From: Albimonas pacifica
Lineage (GTDB): Bacteria; Pseudomonadota; Alphaproteobacteria; Rhodobacterales; Rhodobacteraceae
DNA length: 64,000 bases
NCBI RefSeq assembly: GCF_900113695.1
Contig: NZ_FOQH01000003.1
Coordinates: 372,001-436,000, forward strand
Reading direction: 5' to 3'
In this document: positions 27,686 to 38,443 of the stretch, piece after piece
How the letters are laid out: each line of letters opens with the position of its first letter
How positions within the stretch are numbered: position 1 is the first letter of the stretch
Notes under the pieces: model-generated
Told to the model about the DNA's origin: nothing
The model's database searches: none
Seen by the model: the letters and a program-made list of their open reading frames with translations, nothing else
Position numbers and translations under genes: made by a program

Positions 27686-28159
27686 CTACTCGGCCTCCCA
27701 GCGCCCGGACTTGCCGCCCTCTTTCAGGACGACGCGGGCGTCGACCAGCTTCATGCCGCGGTCGACGGCCTTGACCATGTCGTAGACGGTCAGCTGCGCG
27801 ACCGAGAGGGCGGTCAGCGCCTCCATCTCCACGCCGGTGCGGCCGGTGGTCTTCACCCGCGCCTCGATCTCGACGCGCGAGGTCTCGGGCACGCAGGTCA
27901 GCTCCAGCGTCACCGAGGAGATCGGCAGCGGGTGGCACAGCGGGATCAGGTCCGCGGTGCGCTTGGCGGCCATGATCCCGGCGAGGCGGGCGACGGCGAG
28001 CACGTCGCCCTTCTTCGCCCGGCCCTCGGCGATCAGGGCCAGCGTCTCGGGCTGCATCTCGACGGCCCCGCGGGCGACGGCGATCCGCGTGGTCTCGGCC
28101 TTGTCCGAGACGTCGACCATCTGGGCGTCGCCCTTGGCGTCGAAATGGGTCAGAGCCAC
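27686..28159 (-). CDS. moaC: Cyclic pyranopterin monophosphate synthase MoaC
   Basis: MoaC forms cyclic pyranopterin monophosphate from the MoaA product in the first stage of molybdenum cofactor synthesis. The 157-residue protein has the conserved [12 protein letters not shown] start, [24 protein letters not shown] and [11 protein letters not shown] blocks, and a normal length. It begins four bases after trpC and is followed by moeA, an order that recurs in Rhodobacterales. Confidence 0.97.
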   Translation of the reverse strand: MALTHFDAKGDAQMVDVSDKAETTRIAVARGAVEMQPETLALIAEGRAKKGDVLAVARLAGIMAAKRTADLIPLCHPLPISSVTLELTCVPETSRVEIEARVKTTGRTGVEMEALTALSVAQLTVYDMVKAVDRGMKLVDARVVLKEGGKSGRWEAE

Positions 28160-28163
28160 GGGT

Positions 28164-28976
28164 TCAGACCTCGTCCGCGGGCAGGGGGTCGGCCAGCAGC
28201 GCGTGGGTGGCGGCGGCGACGTCGGCCTGGCGCATCAGGCTCTCGCCGATCAGGAAGCTGCGCGCGCCGGCCTTCGCCATGCGGGCGAGGTCCGCGGGGG
28301 CGAAGAGACCGGATTCGGCCACCAGCAGCCGGTCCGGCGGCAGCATCGGGGCCAGCCGCTCGGTGGTGGCGATGTCGGTCTCGAAGGTGCGCAGGTTGCG
28401 GTTGTTCACCCCCACGAGGGGGGAGGAGAGCTTCAGCGCCCGCTCCATCTCCGCCTCGTCATGGACCTCGATCAGCACGTCCATCGACCAGGCCAGCGCC
28501 ACGTCCTCGAGCTCGAGGGCCAGATCGTCGGAGACGGCGGCGAGGATGATCAGGATGCAGTCCGCCCCCAGCGCGCGGGATTCGATCACCTGCCAGGGGT
28601 CGAACAGGAAGTCCTTGCGCAGGGCGGGCAGGGTGACGGCGCGGCGCGCGGCCTCGAGATACTCGGGCGCGCCCTGGAAGGAGGGGCCGTCGGTCAGCAC
28701 CGACAGGCACGCGGCCCCGCCCGCGGCATAGGCGCGGGCCAGCGCGGGGGGATCGAAATCCTCCCGGATCAGGCCCCGCGAGGGGCTCGCCTTCTTGATC
28801 TCGGCGATCAGGCCGTAGCCGCCGGCCGCCTGCTTCAGGCGCAGGGCCTCGGCGAAGCCGCGGGGCGCCTCGGCGCGGCGGGCGGCCTCCTCGGCGGCGG
28901 CGAGGGGCAGCCGGGCCTTGCCGGCGGCGATCTCTTCGAGCTTGTAGGCCCGGATGCGGTCGAGGATGTCGCTCAT
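28164..28976 (-). CDS. trpC: Indole-3-glycerol phosphate synthase TrpC
   Basis: TrpC closes the indole ring in tryptophan synthesis. The 270-residue TIM barrel shows [11 protein letters not shown] with the catalytic lysine, [46 protein letters not shown] and VAESGL. The ATG at 28976 fits the family start. It is separated from trpD by about 1.7 kb holding two inserted genes and a copy of the large palindrome. A separate promoter is therefore likely in the 133-base upstream gap. Confidence 0.97.
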   Translation of the reverse strand: MSDILDRIRAYKLEEIAAGKARLPLAAAEEAARRAEAPRGFAEALRLKQAAGGYGLIAEIKKASPSRGLIREDFDPPALARAYAAGGAACLSVLTDGPSFQGAPEYLEAARRAVTLPALRKDFLFDPWQVIESRALGADCILIILAAVSDDLALELEDVALAWSMDVLIEVHDEAEMERALKLSSPLVGVNNRNLRTFETDIATTERLAPMLPPDRLLVAESGLFAPADLARMAKAGARSFLIGESLMRQADVAAATHALLADPLPADEV

Positions 28977-29109
28977 GTCCCGCGTGTTAACGCGCGGCGG
29001 CGCGGATGGAAAGCGCCGTGGCGACCGGGCGCGACATCGGCGCCGGAGGGCGGCGCCTGCGACCCTCCGCGGCACGTGAAAGCCGGGCGCGGACGCGCTA
29101 TGCCAAGGC

Positions 29110-29625
29110 ATGGCGCGACTCGTTTCCAGGCCCCTCGTTCCCGACGACGGATCCCCGTCCGTGCCGGCGTCCCCGCCGGCGCGTCGGACGCAGGCCGCCG
29201 CGCCGGCGGGGCCTGGCCCGGACCTCGCCCAGGCGACGTCGGCGCGCCCGGGCCGCCGGGTCCTCTCGGCCCGGCCGCTGGGCGCCGCCGAGCCCCCGCA
29301 GCCGGCCGCGACGCCCGCGCGCCCGCGCAGCCGGGCGGCCGCCGCGGCCTTCGACCCGCCGCCGCCCCATGACGCGACGCCCTCGCGCGGCCACAACCAG
29401 GGCCCGCCGCTGCACGGCGGCTTCCTGGTCTACGCCTGGCGCCGCGCCCAGGCCGAGGCCTGGACCCCGCCGCGCCCCGAGGTCCTGCGCCGCCGCCTGA
29501 AATACGCCGCCGAGTGCGGCCTGACGCTGCGCGAATACACGCTCGAGATCATGGAGCGCGGCCGCTGGCTGACGCCCGAGAAGGACGCCGCGCGCATCGC
29601 CCAGATCAAGTCGCTCCGCCGCTAG
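29110..29625 (+). CDS. Uncharacterised protein with Pro/Ala-rich N-terminus and GHNQGPPL motif
   Basis: This 171-residue protein is not recognised beyond a pattern seen in alphaproteobacterial hypotheticals, a GHNQGPPL motif (residues ~94-101). The first ~90 residues are low-complexity Ala/Pro/Arg-rich and probably disordered. The last ~70 residues ([40 protein letters not shown]) form a compact, partly basic helical region that carries the conservation. It is on the plus strand, divergent from trpC, and interrupts the trpD-trpC order. The start could be further in, given the low-complexity N-terminus. Confidence 0.7.
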   Translation: MARLVSRPLVPDDGSPSVPASPPARRTQAAAPAGPGPDLAQATSARPGRRVLSARPLGAAEPPQPAATPARPRSRAAAAAFDPPPPHDATPSRGHNQGPPLHGGFLVYAWRRAQAEAWTPPRPEVLRRRLKYAAECGLTLREYTLEIMERGRWLTPEKDAARIAQIKSLRR

Positions 29626-29659
29626 CCGCGCGCGCCCCCCGGCCCCATGCGCCCCCGGC

Positions 29660-29854
29660 AGCGCCTGTTCTCCGGAGCCGTCTCTCGCTGATGCCGATCA
29701 GGGCGACTCGGGTCCCCCGGTCAAGGATCGCGAAGCGACCCGCGCTTGCGCGGGCTCGTCCTTGACCGGGGGACCCGAGTCGCTCAGGCATCTTCAGCGA
29801 GAGACGGATCCGGAGGACAGGCGCGGGCGCCTTGTTCTTGGGTGAGTCGGGAGC
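29660..29854 (-). repeat. Large covarying palindromic element, copy B (inverted)
   Basis: A 164-base palindrome at 29661-29824 with a 30-base flank, in the opposite orientation to copies A and C. The 27-base stem pairs 29701-29727 with 29759-29785 with one mismatch near its outer end. The 9-base middle of the stem (GGTCCCCCG) differs from copies A and C on both arms in a complementary way. The inner hairpin is CCCGCGC-aa-GCGCGGG on the minus strand. It lies in the convergent gap between the GHNQGPPL protein and the dienelactone hydrolase gene. Confidence 0.93.
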
Positions 29855-29861
29855 GGCCTCT

Positions 29862-30584
29862 TCAGACCTCCCCGAACACCTCCGCGAAGAAGTCGGTCAT
29901 CGCCGCGAACGAGCGCCGGTCGGCCTTCGCGTCGTAGACCGCCCGCCCCGGCGTCGCCGCCTGCGGCGTGGTGAAGGCATGCACGACCCCGCCGTAGGCG
30001 TGGATCTGCCAGTCGGCCCCGGCCGCATCCATCTCCTTGGCCAGCGCCAGCACCGCGTCCGGCGTCGCCAGCGGATCGTCCCAGCCGTGCAGCACCAGCA
30101 CCGAGGCGGCGATCGTCTTCGCCGCAAGCCCGCTGGGCGAGAGCACGCCGTGCAGCGCCGCCGCCCCCAGCAGCCCCTCGGGCGCCGCGCGGGCGAGGTC
30201 CAGCGCGCAGAGCCCCCCGAAGCAGTAGCCGCAGACGGCGGTCTTCGCCGCGTCCACCTCCGGCCGCGCCTTCAGCGCGTCGAGCGCGGCCAGCAGCCGG
30301 CGTTGCAGCAGGCCGCGGGCGGCGACCATGCCCTGCATCCGCTGCATCGGGTCGATCGAGGCGTCGGCCATCGACTCGATCCCGTAGGGGTCGAGCAGCA
30401 GCACCGGCCGGCCGGTCTTCGCCACCCGCTCGGCGTTGAGCTTCATCTGCTCGCCGACGCCGCCGTAGGCGGGCGCCATCAGCACGCCGGGCACGGGCCC
30501 GGCCAGGTCCTCGGGCGCGGCCCAGAAGCCCTCGAACTCGGTCTCGCCGTCGGTGTAGCGCAGGGGCGCGGTGGTCAGCTTCAT
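29862..30584 (-). CDS. Dienelactone hydrolase-family protein
   Basis: This 240-residue alpha/beta hydrolase has the Cys-Asp-His triad of the dienelactone hydrolase family: Cys121 in GYCFGG, Asp169 or Asp170 in LHGWDDPLAT and His202 in GGVVHAFT. Members open lactones or related esters, but most are of unknown substrate, and no aromatic ring-cleavage genes lie nearby. It sits between trpD and trpC on the same strand, separated from trpD by a pair of GC hairpins, and looks like an insertion into the trp group. Confidence 0.92.
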   Translation of the reverse strand: MKLTTAPLRYTDGETEFEGFWAAPEDLAGPVPGVLMAPAYGGVGEQMKLNAERVAKTGRPVLLLDPYGIESMADASIDPMQRMQGMVAARGLLQRRLLAALDALKARPEVDAAKTAVCGYCFGGLCALDLARAAPEGLLGAAALHGVLSPSGLAAKTIAASVLVLHGWDDPLATPDAVLALAKEMDAAGADWQIHAYGGVVHAFTTPQAATPGRAVYDAKADRRSFAAMTDFFAEVFGEV

Positions 30585-30604
30585 GTGCGGTCTCCTCCCG
30601 TTGG

Positions 30605-30676
30605 GCGCGCGGCCTGCCGCAGGCCGGCGCGCGCAGCCGCGCGCGGCCGAGGGGGGCTCGACGCCCCCCTCGGCCG
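30605..30676. terminator. Two GC hairpins downstream of trpD
   Basis: A perfect 14-bp stem pairs 30644-30657 (CGGCCGAGGGGGGC) with 30663-30676 around the loop TCGAC, starting 11 bases past the trpD stop on the minus strand. A second inverted repeat, GGCCTGC-c-GCAGGCC, follows near 30611-30625. No T-run follows, but the stem strength and position suit the end of the trpGD transcript. Confidence 0.55.
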
Positions 30677-30686
30677 CCCCCCGGCC

Positions 30687-31709
30687 TCAGGTCTTGGCGG
30701 CGGCGGTGATCCGGGCCAGCGCCTGGGCCTTGCCCCGCGCGGCGCCCGAATCGATGCTCTCTGCGGCGAGCGCCACGCCCGCCGTCAGCGCGCTCACGCG
30801 CCCCGCCACCAGCAGGCCCGCGGCGGCGTTCAGCAGCACGGCGTCGCGATAGGCCCCCGGCGCGCCGCCCAGCAGGGCGTTCAGGGCGCGGGCGTTCTCC
30901 TCGGGCGTGCCGCCGACGATGGCCTCGAACGGATGCACGGGCAGGCCCGCGTCCTCGGGGTGCAGCTCGAATTCGCGCAGCGCGCCCGCGTCCACCTCCA
31001 CCACCGAGGAGGCGGCGGCGATCGAGAGCTCGTCGGTGCCGTCGCCGCCATGGACCAGCCAGGCGCGCTCGGTCCCCAGGCTGGCCAGGGTCTGGGCCAT
31101 CGGGCGCAGCCAGCGGGTCGAGAAGGCGCCGGTGAGCTGGCGCTTCACGCCCGCGGGGTTGGTCATCGGGCCCAGCAGGTTGAACAGCGTCCGGGTGCCG
31201 AGCTCGGTCCGCGCCGGGCCCACGAAGCGCATCGCGGGATGGTGCATGGGGGCCATCATGAAGGCGATCCCGACCTCGTCCAGCGCCTGCTGCGCCACCT
31301 CCGCCGGCACCATCACGTTCACCCCGATGTGGGAGAGCGCGTCGGCCGCCCCGGACTTCGAGCTGAGGTTGCGGTTGCCGTGCTTGGCGACCGGGACCCC
31401 CGCCCCCGCCACCACCAGCGCCGCGGCGGTGGAGATGTTGAGCGTGCCCTTGCCGTCGCCCCCGGTGCCGACGATGTCGATCGCGCCGTCAGGGGCCCGC
31501 ACCCGGGTCATCTTCGAGCGCATGACGGCGACGGCGGCGGTCATCTCCTCGACCGTCTCGCCGCGGGTGCGCAGCGCCATCAGGAAGCCGCCGATCTGGG
31601 CGGGCGTCGCGTCGCCCGACATGATCGCATCGAAGGCGCCCTCGGCCTCGGTGCGCGTCAGGGGGCCGTCGGCGGCCTTGCCGATCAGCGGCCGCAGCTT
31701 CTCCGACAT
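30687..31709 (-). CDS. trpD: Anthranilate phosphoribosyltransferase TrpD
   Basis: TrpD joins anthranilate to phosphoribosyl pyrophosphate. The 340-residue protein has [32 protein letters not shown], the magnesium-site region [10 protein letters not shown] and a normal length. Its ATG overlaps the trpG stop by one base (TGATG on the minus strand), giving coupled translation. A GC hairpin follows the stop, and the inserted dienelactone hydrolase gene lies beyond. Confidence 0.97.
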   Translation of the reverse strand: MSEKLRPLIGKAADGPLTRTEAEGAFDAIMSGDATPAQIGGFLMALRTRGETVEEMTAAVAVMRSKMTRVRAPDGAIDIVGTGGDGKGTLNISTAAALVVAGAGVPVAKHGNRNLSSKSGAADALSHIGVNVMVPAEVAQQALDEVGIAFMMAPMHHPAMRFVGPARTELGTRTLFNLLGPMTNPAGVKRQLTGAFSTRWLRPMAQTLASLGTERAWLVHGGDGTDELSIAAASSVVEVDAGALREFELHPEDAGLPVHPFEAIVGGTPEENARALNALLGGAPGAYRDAVLLNAAAGLLVAGRVSALTAGVALAAESIDSGAARGKAQALARITAAAKT

Positions 31710-32305
31710 CAGGCGGCCGCCTTCAGGGGCGACATGCCCGCGAGGCTGAGGAAGTTCGCGAGGATCGTGCGCCCGTGCTCCGAGGCGATGGATTCGGGGT
31801 GGAACTGCACCCCGTGGATCGGCAGCTCCCGGTGCGAGAGGCCCATGATCGTCCCGTCTTCGGTCCAGGCGGTCGCCTGCAGGACCGAGGGGAGGGTCTG
31901 CCGCTCGACCACGAGGGAGTGGTAGCGGGTGGCGGTGAAGCCCTGGGGCACGCCCGCGAAGATCCCCTCGCCGGTGTGGGAGACGGCCGAGGTCTTGCCG
32001 TGCAGGATCTCGTGGCAGCGCAGGACCCGGCCGCCGAAGCTCTGCCCGATGGTCTGGTGGCCGAGGCAGACGCCGAAGAGCGGCATCCGCGCCGCGGCGC
32101 AGGCGGCGACCATGTCGAGGCAGATGCCCGCCCGGTCCGGGTCGCAGGGCCCGGGGCTGAGCATCACCGCGGCGGGCTTCAGCGCCAGGGCCTCCGCCGC
32201 CGACATGTCGTCGTTGCGGATGACCTTCGTCTCCACCCCCAGCTCGCCCACGTAGTGGACCAGGTTCCAGGTGAAGCTGTCGTAATTGTCGATCAGCAGC
32301 AGCAT
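31709..32305 (-). CDS. trpG: Anthranilate synthase glutamine amidotransferase TrpG
   Basis: TrpG supplies ammonia from glutamine to TrpE. The 198-residue class I amidotransferase has [13 protein letters not shown] at the start, the nucleophile Cys80 in LFGVCLGHQ and His169-Glu171 in VQFHPESI. The ATG at 32305 matches the family start exactly, and a 14-codon upstream extension is not conserved. It is separated from trpE by two genes on the opposite strand. No trp leader peptide with tandem Trp codons was seen upstream. Confidence 0.97.
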   Translation of the reverse strand: MLLLIDNYDSFTWNLVHYVGELGVETKVIRNDDMSAAEALALKPAAVMLSPGPCDPDRAGICLDMVAACAAARMPLFGVCLGHQTIGQSFGGRVLRCHEILHGKTSAVSHTGEGIFAGVPQGFTATRYHSLVVERQTLPSVLQATAWTEDGTIMGLSHRELPIHGVQFHPESIASEHGRTILANFLSLAGMSPLKAAA

Positions 32306-32477
32306 CCCCGGTCCTCCTCGATGAATTCGATGACCCTGCGGCGCCATGCGTGCGCCGAACTGGCCATGCCGCCCGCGCGGCGGCTATACATGTCGCGGAT
32401 GCCCCGGCGCCCGTCAAGGCGAGGTCCGGCCGCGCGCGGGGCGAGCTGCGACGATCTCACAGAGGGAGCCGACCCGA

Positions 32478-32822
32478 ATGCTTCGCGGACTGATCATGGG
32501 CGTCTTCCTGTGCGCCGTCGCCGCGGTGGCCGCGGCCCTCGCCTTCCCGATGCCCCGGCCCGCGCCTGCGCCCGAGCCCGCGGCCGCGACGCCCGCGCCC
32601 GCCTCCGATCCCGCGCCGGCTGCGCCGGCCTCCGACCCCGCGCCCGCCGCCCCGGCCTCCGACCCCGCGCCCGCTGCGCCGGCCCCGGCTTCCGCGCCCG
32701 CCTCGGGTCCTGCGCCCGCCTCGGATCCCGCGCCGGCCTCGGACCCGGCGCCCGCGGCCTCGGACCCCGCGCCCTCGACGGGCGGGGCCGCCTCCACCCC
32801 GGGAACCGCCGCGACCGAGTGA
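32478..32822 (+). CDS. Small exported or anchored Ala/Pro repeat protein
   Basis: This 114-residue protein has one N-terminal hydrophobic segment (residues ~4-24, LIMGVFLCAVAAVAAALAF) followed by an Ala/Pro/Asp-rich tail built of imperfect APASDPAPA units. There is no enzyme-like domain. It would be a membrane-anchored or secreted low-complexity protein, perhaps a spacer in the envelope. GAGGGAG about ten bases upstream supports the start. It is divergent from trpG, and the membrane glycosyltransferase-like gene follows in the same direction 172 bases later. Confidence 0.6.
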   Translation: MLRGLIMGVFLCAVAAVAAALAFPMPRPAPAPEPAAATPAPASDPAPAAPASDPAPAAPASDPAPAAPAPASAPASGPAPASDPAPASDPAPAASDPAPSTGGAASTPGTAATE

Positions 32823-32994
32823 GCGCGGCGGCGGGCGGTCCGCGCCCCGGTCCCGGCCAGGACCGTGCGGGCGCGGCCGCGCCCCGATCGCGCCCTTGTT
32901 GCGCCCGGTTCGCCGGCGAGGGTCGCGCTCCGTCGGCCGGCGCGGCGCGCCGCGGCGACAGGAGCCCCGGACCCCCGCCAGGAGACGCCGCCGC

Positions 32995-34407
32995 TTGACC
33001 GACGCCTCGCCCGAGATCGCGCCCCCCGCGCGGCGACCCGCCGCGCCCTCGCCCTTCGCGGCGCTGCGCCCGGAGCGCGCCGACGCGCTGGCCGCGGGGC
33101 TGATCCTGGCGGCCTTCGCGCTGATCCGGGTCGCGGCCTACGGGGAGGGCCTCGCGGTCGACCCGGCGGTCGTGGACGCGCTGTGGCAGAACCTGACGCT
33201 GGCCGAGCTCGACGCCGACCTCCCCGGCGCGCTGCTCGGGCTGCATTCCCAGCCGCCGCTGTGGAACCTGGTGCTGGGGCTCTTCGTGAAGGCCTGCGGG
33301 CCCGACAACCTCTGCGTCAGCCGGGGGCTGCTGGCGCTGCACATGGCGCTGACGCCGGTCGTGGCGGGGCTGATCTGGGGGACGCTGCGGCTCGCAGGCG
33401 CGGCGCGGGGCATCGCCTGGGGGGCGGCGGCGCTGTTCGCGCTGTCGCCGGGGCCGCTTTTCTACGAGACCTTCGCGCTCTATGCGCAGATCTGCTGCGC
33501 GCTGGCGACGGGCGGGGCCTTCGCGCTCGCCGCCTTCGCCCGGGGGGCGGGAGGCGGAGCGGTCGCGGCGCTGGCGATCTCGGCGCTGCTGTGCCTGACC
33601 TGGCCGCTGTTCCACCCGGCCTGGATCGGCGTGACCTTCGCCGCCCTCGTGCTGGTCGACCGCCGCCGGGCGCTGCGGCCGGTCCCGCTGGTCGCCTTCG
33701 CCGCGGCCCTGGCGCTGGCGCTGGCGCCCTCGGTCTGGAACTTTCACCGCCACGGGCTGTTCTCGAACGGCTCCTGGATGGGGATGAACCTGTCGCAGAC
33801 CGTCTCCTGGCTGAGCCCCGAGCAGCGCGACCGCTGCCTGTTCCGCGGCGCCATCGCGGACGTCGAGGCCGCCCACCGCGAGGGCCGGCTGCCCGGCCCG
33901 GCGGCGGAGCGGGACAAGTCCGTGCACGACCCCGCGATCATCGCGCGCTCGCGCGAGTGCGTGGCGATGGCGGCGGACGAGATCCTCTCCCGCCCCGGCC
34001 GCTGGCTGCTGGACCGGGGCGCGGCGCTGGTCGCCTCGCACCGGCTGTGGAGCTGGGAGTATCCCAACTACGCGCCGCTGGGGTGGGAGCGGATGCCGAT
34101 CCCCGACGTCTCCCGCACCCCGCCCCCCGAGGCGCAGGGGGCGGAGGGCTGGGGGCTGCTGGCGCTGTTCCTGGCGATCGCGGCGTTGGGGCTGGGCGGG
34201 CTCGCCTGCGGGCTGTTCGGGCGGCGGAGGGGGCTGGCGATGGCGCTGACCCTGCAGGTGGCGGCCTTCACCGCCGCCTCCCATGTCGCCAACGGCGTCG
34301 AGCAGAACCGGATGCGCCACACGATCGCGCCGGAATGGCTGATGGTCGCGGCCCTGGGCGTCGACGGGCTGCGCCGCCGCCGGAAGGCGCGGCGCGGCGT
34401 GGACTGA
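32995..34407 (+). CDS. Polytopic membrane protein, glycosyltransferase 39/ArnT-like
   Basis: This 470-residue protein has about nine or ten hydrophobic helices and an early periplasmic loop with an acidic residue and HSQPPLWN. That arrangement resembles polyprenol-phosphate-sugar glycosyltransferases of the GT-C fold (ArnT/PMT type). A role in modifying envelope glycans or proteins is inference. TTG 32995 was chosen for its AGGAG ten bases upstream, and translation further upstream gives only Arg-rich low-complexity sequence. It is convergent with trpE across a hairpin. Confidence 0.65.
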   Translation: MTDASPEIAPPARRPAAPSPFAALRPERADALAAGLILAAFALIRVAAYGEGLAVDPAVVDALWQNLTLAELDADLPGALLGLHSQPPLWNLVLGLFVKACGPDNLCVSRGLLALHMALTPVVAGLIWGTLRLAGAARGIAWGAAALFALSPGPLFYETFALYAQICCALATGGAFALAAFARGAGGGAVAALAISALLCLTWPLFHPAWIGVTFAALVLVDRRRALRPVPLVAFAAALALALAPSVWNFHRHGLFSNGSWMGMNLSQTVSWLSPEQRDRCLFRGAIADVEAAHREGRLPGPAAERDKSVHDPAIIARSRECVAMAADEILSRPGRWLLDRGAALVASHRLWSWEYPNYAPLGWERMPIPDVSRTPPPEAQGAEGWGLLALFLAIAALGLGGLACGLFGRRRGLAMALTLQVAAFTAASHVANGVEQNRMRHTIAPEWLMVAALGVDGLRRRRKARRGVD

Positions 34408-34416
34408 GGCGGGCGG

Positions 34417-34442
34417 CGCGGCGCGGACCCGTCCGCGCCGCG
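34417..34442. terminator. Hairpin between convergent glycosyltransferase-like gene and trpE
   Basis: CGCGGCGCGGAC-cc-GTCCGCGCCGCG forms a perfect 12-bp stem in the 51-base convergent gap. It can fold identically in both transcripts, so it may serve as a shared terminator. No T-run is present on either side. Confidence 0.55.
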
Positions 34443-34458
34443 GCTCAGGGCGACGGCT

Positions 34459-35967
<1,509 letters not shown>

Positions 35968-36036
35968 GTCGTGAACGGGCCTCGCGAAGCGGGCGGAGCG
36001 GTGGCGGGGCGCGGGGTCCGGCCCGTCCCGCGCTCT

Positions 36037-36058
36037 CCCCCCTCCCGGGGGAGGGGGG
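36037..36058. terminator. Short hairpin between ppiD and trpE
   Basis: CCCCCCTCCC-gg-GGGAGGGGGG forms a 10-bp stem 27 bases past the ppiD stop. It may end the ppiD transcript or stabilise it, and the loop is tight. No T-run follows. Confidence 0.4.
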
Positions 36059-36084
36059 CCGCGGCGGAGGGGCCGGAGGCGCCG

Positions 36085-37962
36085 TCAGCGGATCGAATTG
36101 ATCGCGCGGTCCATCGCCTGCGGGTTGTACTGGGGCGCCAGCCGCTCCTGCACGGCGGCGGCGTAATAGACGTAGAGGTCGTCGGCGACCGACTGGTCCA
36201 GCGCCTCGCGCCATCGCTCGACGAGCTCGGCCCCCTGGCCCTGGGCGAGATCCGCGGGGATCACCTCGACGAGCTGCACCAGCGCCACGCCGCCCGGCGA
36301 GGGGACGACCGCCGCCGCGCCGGCCTCGGCGCGCGACAGCGTCTCGGCCGCGGTCTCGGGCAGGTCCGCCGGGGTCTGGTCGCGGCGCACGGGCTGGGTG
36401 CGCGAGACGGCGCCGGGCAGGTCGGCCGCGACCGCGTCGAGCGGCTCTCCGGCCTCGAGCCGGGCGAGCGCCGCCTCGGCGAGCTCGGAGAGCGCCTCGC
36501 GGCGCTGCGCGTCGGCCCAGTCGGCGGCGACCCGGTCGCGGGCCTCCTCGAGGGTCATCGGCGCGGCGGGGGTGACTTCGTCGACGCGCACCAGCACGTA
36601 GGCGCCGCCGTAGGCCTCGACCAGGTCGCGCTCCTCGCCGGGTTCGGCGGCGAAGACCTCCTCGATCAGCTCGGGCGCGCCCATCAGGCCGGGGGCCTCG
36701 GCCATGCCCTCGCGGGTCAGGCCGGTCTCGCGGCGCAGGGGCAGGCCGGTCTCCTCGGCGATGGTCTCCAGCGTCTCGCCGGAGGCGAGCAGGTCGGCCG
36801 CCTCCTCGGCGCGCTGGTGGGAGAGGTCGCGGGCCTGCTCGCGGGCGATCTCGCCGCGCAGGGTCTCGCGGGCCTGCTCGAAGGGGGTGACGCGGGCCGG
36901 GATCGCGGCGCGCACGTTGTAGAGCGCGGGGCCCAGCGAGCTGGGCAGCGGGCCCACCACGCCGAGGTCGGCCGAGAACAGCGCCTCGCCGGTCTGCGCG
37001 TCGTAGTCGTCCTGCGCCACCTCGCCCTCGTCCACGTCGGCGGGCGCCAGGCCGCGCTTCTCGACCTCGGCCTCGAAGCTGCTCTCGCCCGAGGAGATCG
37101 CGTCGAGCGCGGCCCGGGCGCTCGCCTCGTCGGGGAACACCAGCCGGTCGACGGCGCGGCGGGCGGGGGTGGAGAAGCGCTCGCCGGCGGCGTCGTAGGC
37201 GGCGCGCAGGCGCTCCTCGGGGATCTCGACGGTCTCGGCCAGGGTCTCGGGCGAGATCTCCAGCCAGGCGGCGTCGCGACGCTCGGGCCAGCGGTAGGCG
37301 TCGGCGTGGGCCTCGTGCCAGGCGGCGAGGTCGGCGTCGGCGGGCGCGCCGGGATCGGGCGCCTCGGACAGCGGCAGGTCGACCACCGCGTAGACCCGCC
37401 GCTCGAGCCCGTAGGCGGCCAGCGACGCGGCCATGCCGGGCGCCGCGGCGGCGCCGCCGCGCACGCCGCGGGCGATGGCGTCGCGGGCCAGCGACTTGCG
37501 CAGGTCGTCCTCGAAGCGGTCGATGCGGAAGCCGAGACGGTCGAGCACGAAGCGGTACTGCTCCTCGTCGAAGGTCCCGTCGAGCCCGTGGAACGAGGGG
37601 CTCTCGACGATCGCCTCGCGCAGGGCATGGTCGTCGGCCGAGAGGCCGAGGCGGCGGGCCTCCTCGTTCAGGGCGGCGTCGCGGACCATGCGGCCGAGCA
37701 GGCTCTGGGGCAGGCCCATCGCCTCGGCCTGGGCGCGGTCGACGGGCTGGCCGGTCTGGCGGGAGACGGACTGCATCTCGCGCGCGAGACCGTTGGCGAA
37801 GTCCTCGACGGTGACCTTCTCCTCGCCGACGGAGGCGACCGGCGTGCCGGCCCCGCCCAGGTCGAGGTCGCCCACCCCCCAGACGGCGAAGGAGACGACC
37901 AGCACGCCGAACAGGATGCGGAACGCCCAGGTCTTCGCGGCGCGGCGGAGGAGATGCAGCAT
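36085..37962 (-). CDS. ppiD: Periplasmic folding factor PpiD (parvulin-type)
   Basis: This 625-residue protein has a short cytoplasmic N-terminus, one membrane anchor (residues ~12-33) and a SurA-N-like chaperone domain (ALNEEARRLGLSADDHALREAI). A degenerate parvulin-type peptidyl-prolyl isomerase domain and a long helical C-terminus follow. PpiD helps newly exported outer-membrane and periplasmic proteins to fold at the Sec exit. The ATG at 37962 precedes the anchor directly, and an upstream open extension runs into the repeat element and is rejected. Placement before trpE is common in Rhodobacterales. Confidence 0.9.
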   Translation of the reverse strand: MLHLLRRAAKTWAFRILFGVLVVSFAVWGVGDLDLGGAGTPVASVGEEKVTVEDFANGLAREMQSVSRQTGQPVDRAQAEAMGLPQSLLGRMVRDAALNEEARRLGLSADDHALREAIVESPSFHGLDGTFDEEQYRFVLDRLGFRIDRFEDDLRKSLARDAIARGVRGGAAAAPGMAASLAAYGLERRVYAVVDLPLSEAPDPGAPADADLAAWHEAHADAYRWPERRDAAWLEISPETLAETVEIPEERLRAAYDAAGERFSTPARRAVDRLVFPDEASARAALDAISSGESSFEAEVEKRGLAPADVDEGEVAQDDYDAQTGEALFSADLGVVGPLPSSLGPALYNVRAAIPARVTPFEQARETLRGEIAREQARDLSHQRAEEAADLLASGETLETIAEETGLPLRRETGLTREGMAEAPGLMGAPELIEEVFAAEPGEERDLVEAYGGAYVLVRVDEVTPAAPMTLEEARDRVAADWADAQRREALSELAEAALARLEAGEPLDAVAADLPGAVSRTQPVRRDQTPADLPETAAETLSRAEAGAAAVVPSPGGVALVQLVEVIPADLAQGQGAELVERWREALDQSVADDLYVYYAAAVQERLAPQYNPQAMDRAINSIR

Positions 37963-38072
37963 GGGTCTGCCTTCGGATCGCAGGCTTCGGGTCGTCAAGC
38001 GTCTTAGAGGCTCGCAGGGGCGGGGGCAACGGGGCGAGGGGGGCGCGATGTCGTGAGGAGAAGGGGAGAGAC

Positions 38073-38351
38073 GGGGGCGCAGGCGCCCTGCGGGCGGGCT
38101 TGGCGGGGGCGCGTCTATGAGAAGGGGCGTGAGGGAATGGGGAGGGGGAAGCCTCCGGCGGGCTCCTGACTCACCCAAGAACAAGCCCGCGCCTGTCCTC
38201 CGGAGCCGTCTCTCGCTGATGGATGCCTGAGCGACTCGCCCCGGCCGGTCAAGGACAAGCCGGCTTCGCCGGTCGCTGCGCGATCCTTGACCGGCCGGGA
38301 CGAGTCGCTCTTTTCGGCATCCGCGAGAGACGGCTCCGGAGAACAGGCGCT
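38073..38351 (+). repeat. Large covarying palindromic element, copy C
   Basis: A 162-base palindrome at 38189-38350 with a flank of about 115 bases shared with copy A. The 27-base stem pairs 38229-38255 with 38284-38310 with one mismatch. Its 9-base middle is CCCCGGCCG, different from A and B. The inner hairpin is CCGGC-ttc-GCCGG. It fills the 481-base gap between the methyltransferase gene and ppiD, in which I see no gene. Confidence 0.93.
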
Positions 38352-38443
38352 TTGCGAGGCATGGCCGGCCGCGCGCCGGGGCGCCTGGGGCGGGCGGTGG
38401 GGCCTGGGAGGAGGGGCGGAAGTGCGCGGGCCGCGGGAGGCGC

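Noticed and set aside
32306-32477. trp attenuator or leader peptide before trpG
   Set aside because: No short frame with adjacent Trp codons and no terminator/antiterminator pair was seen; likewise before trpE.
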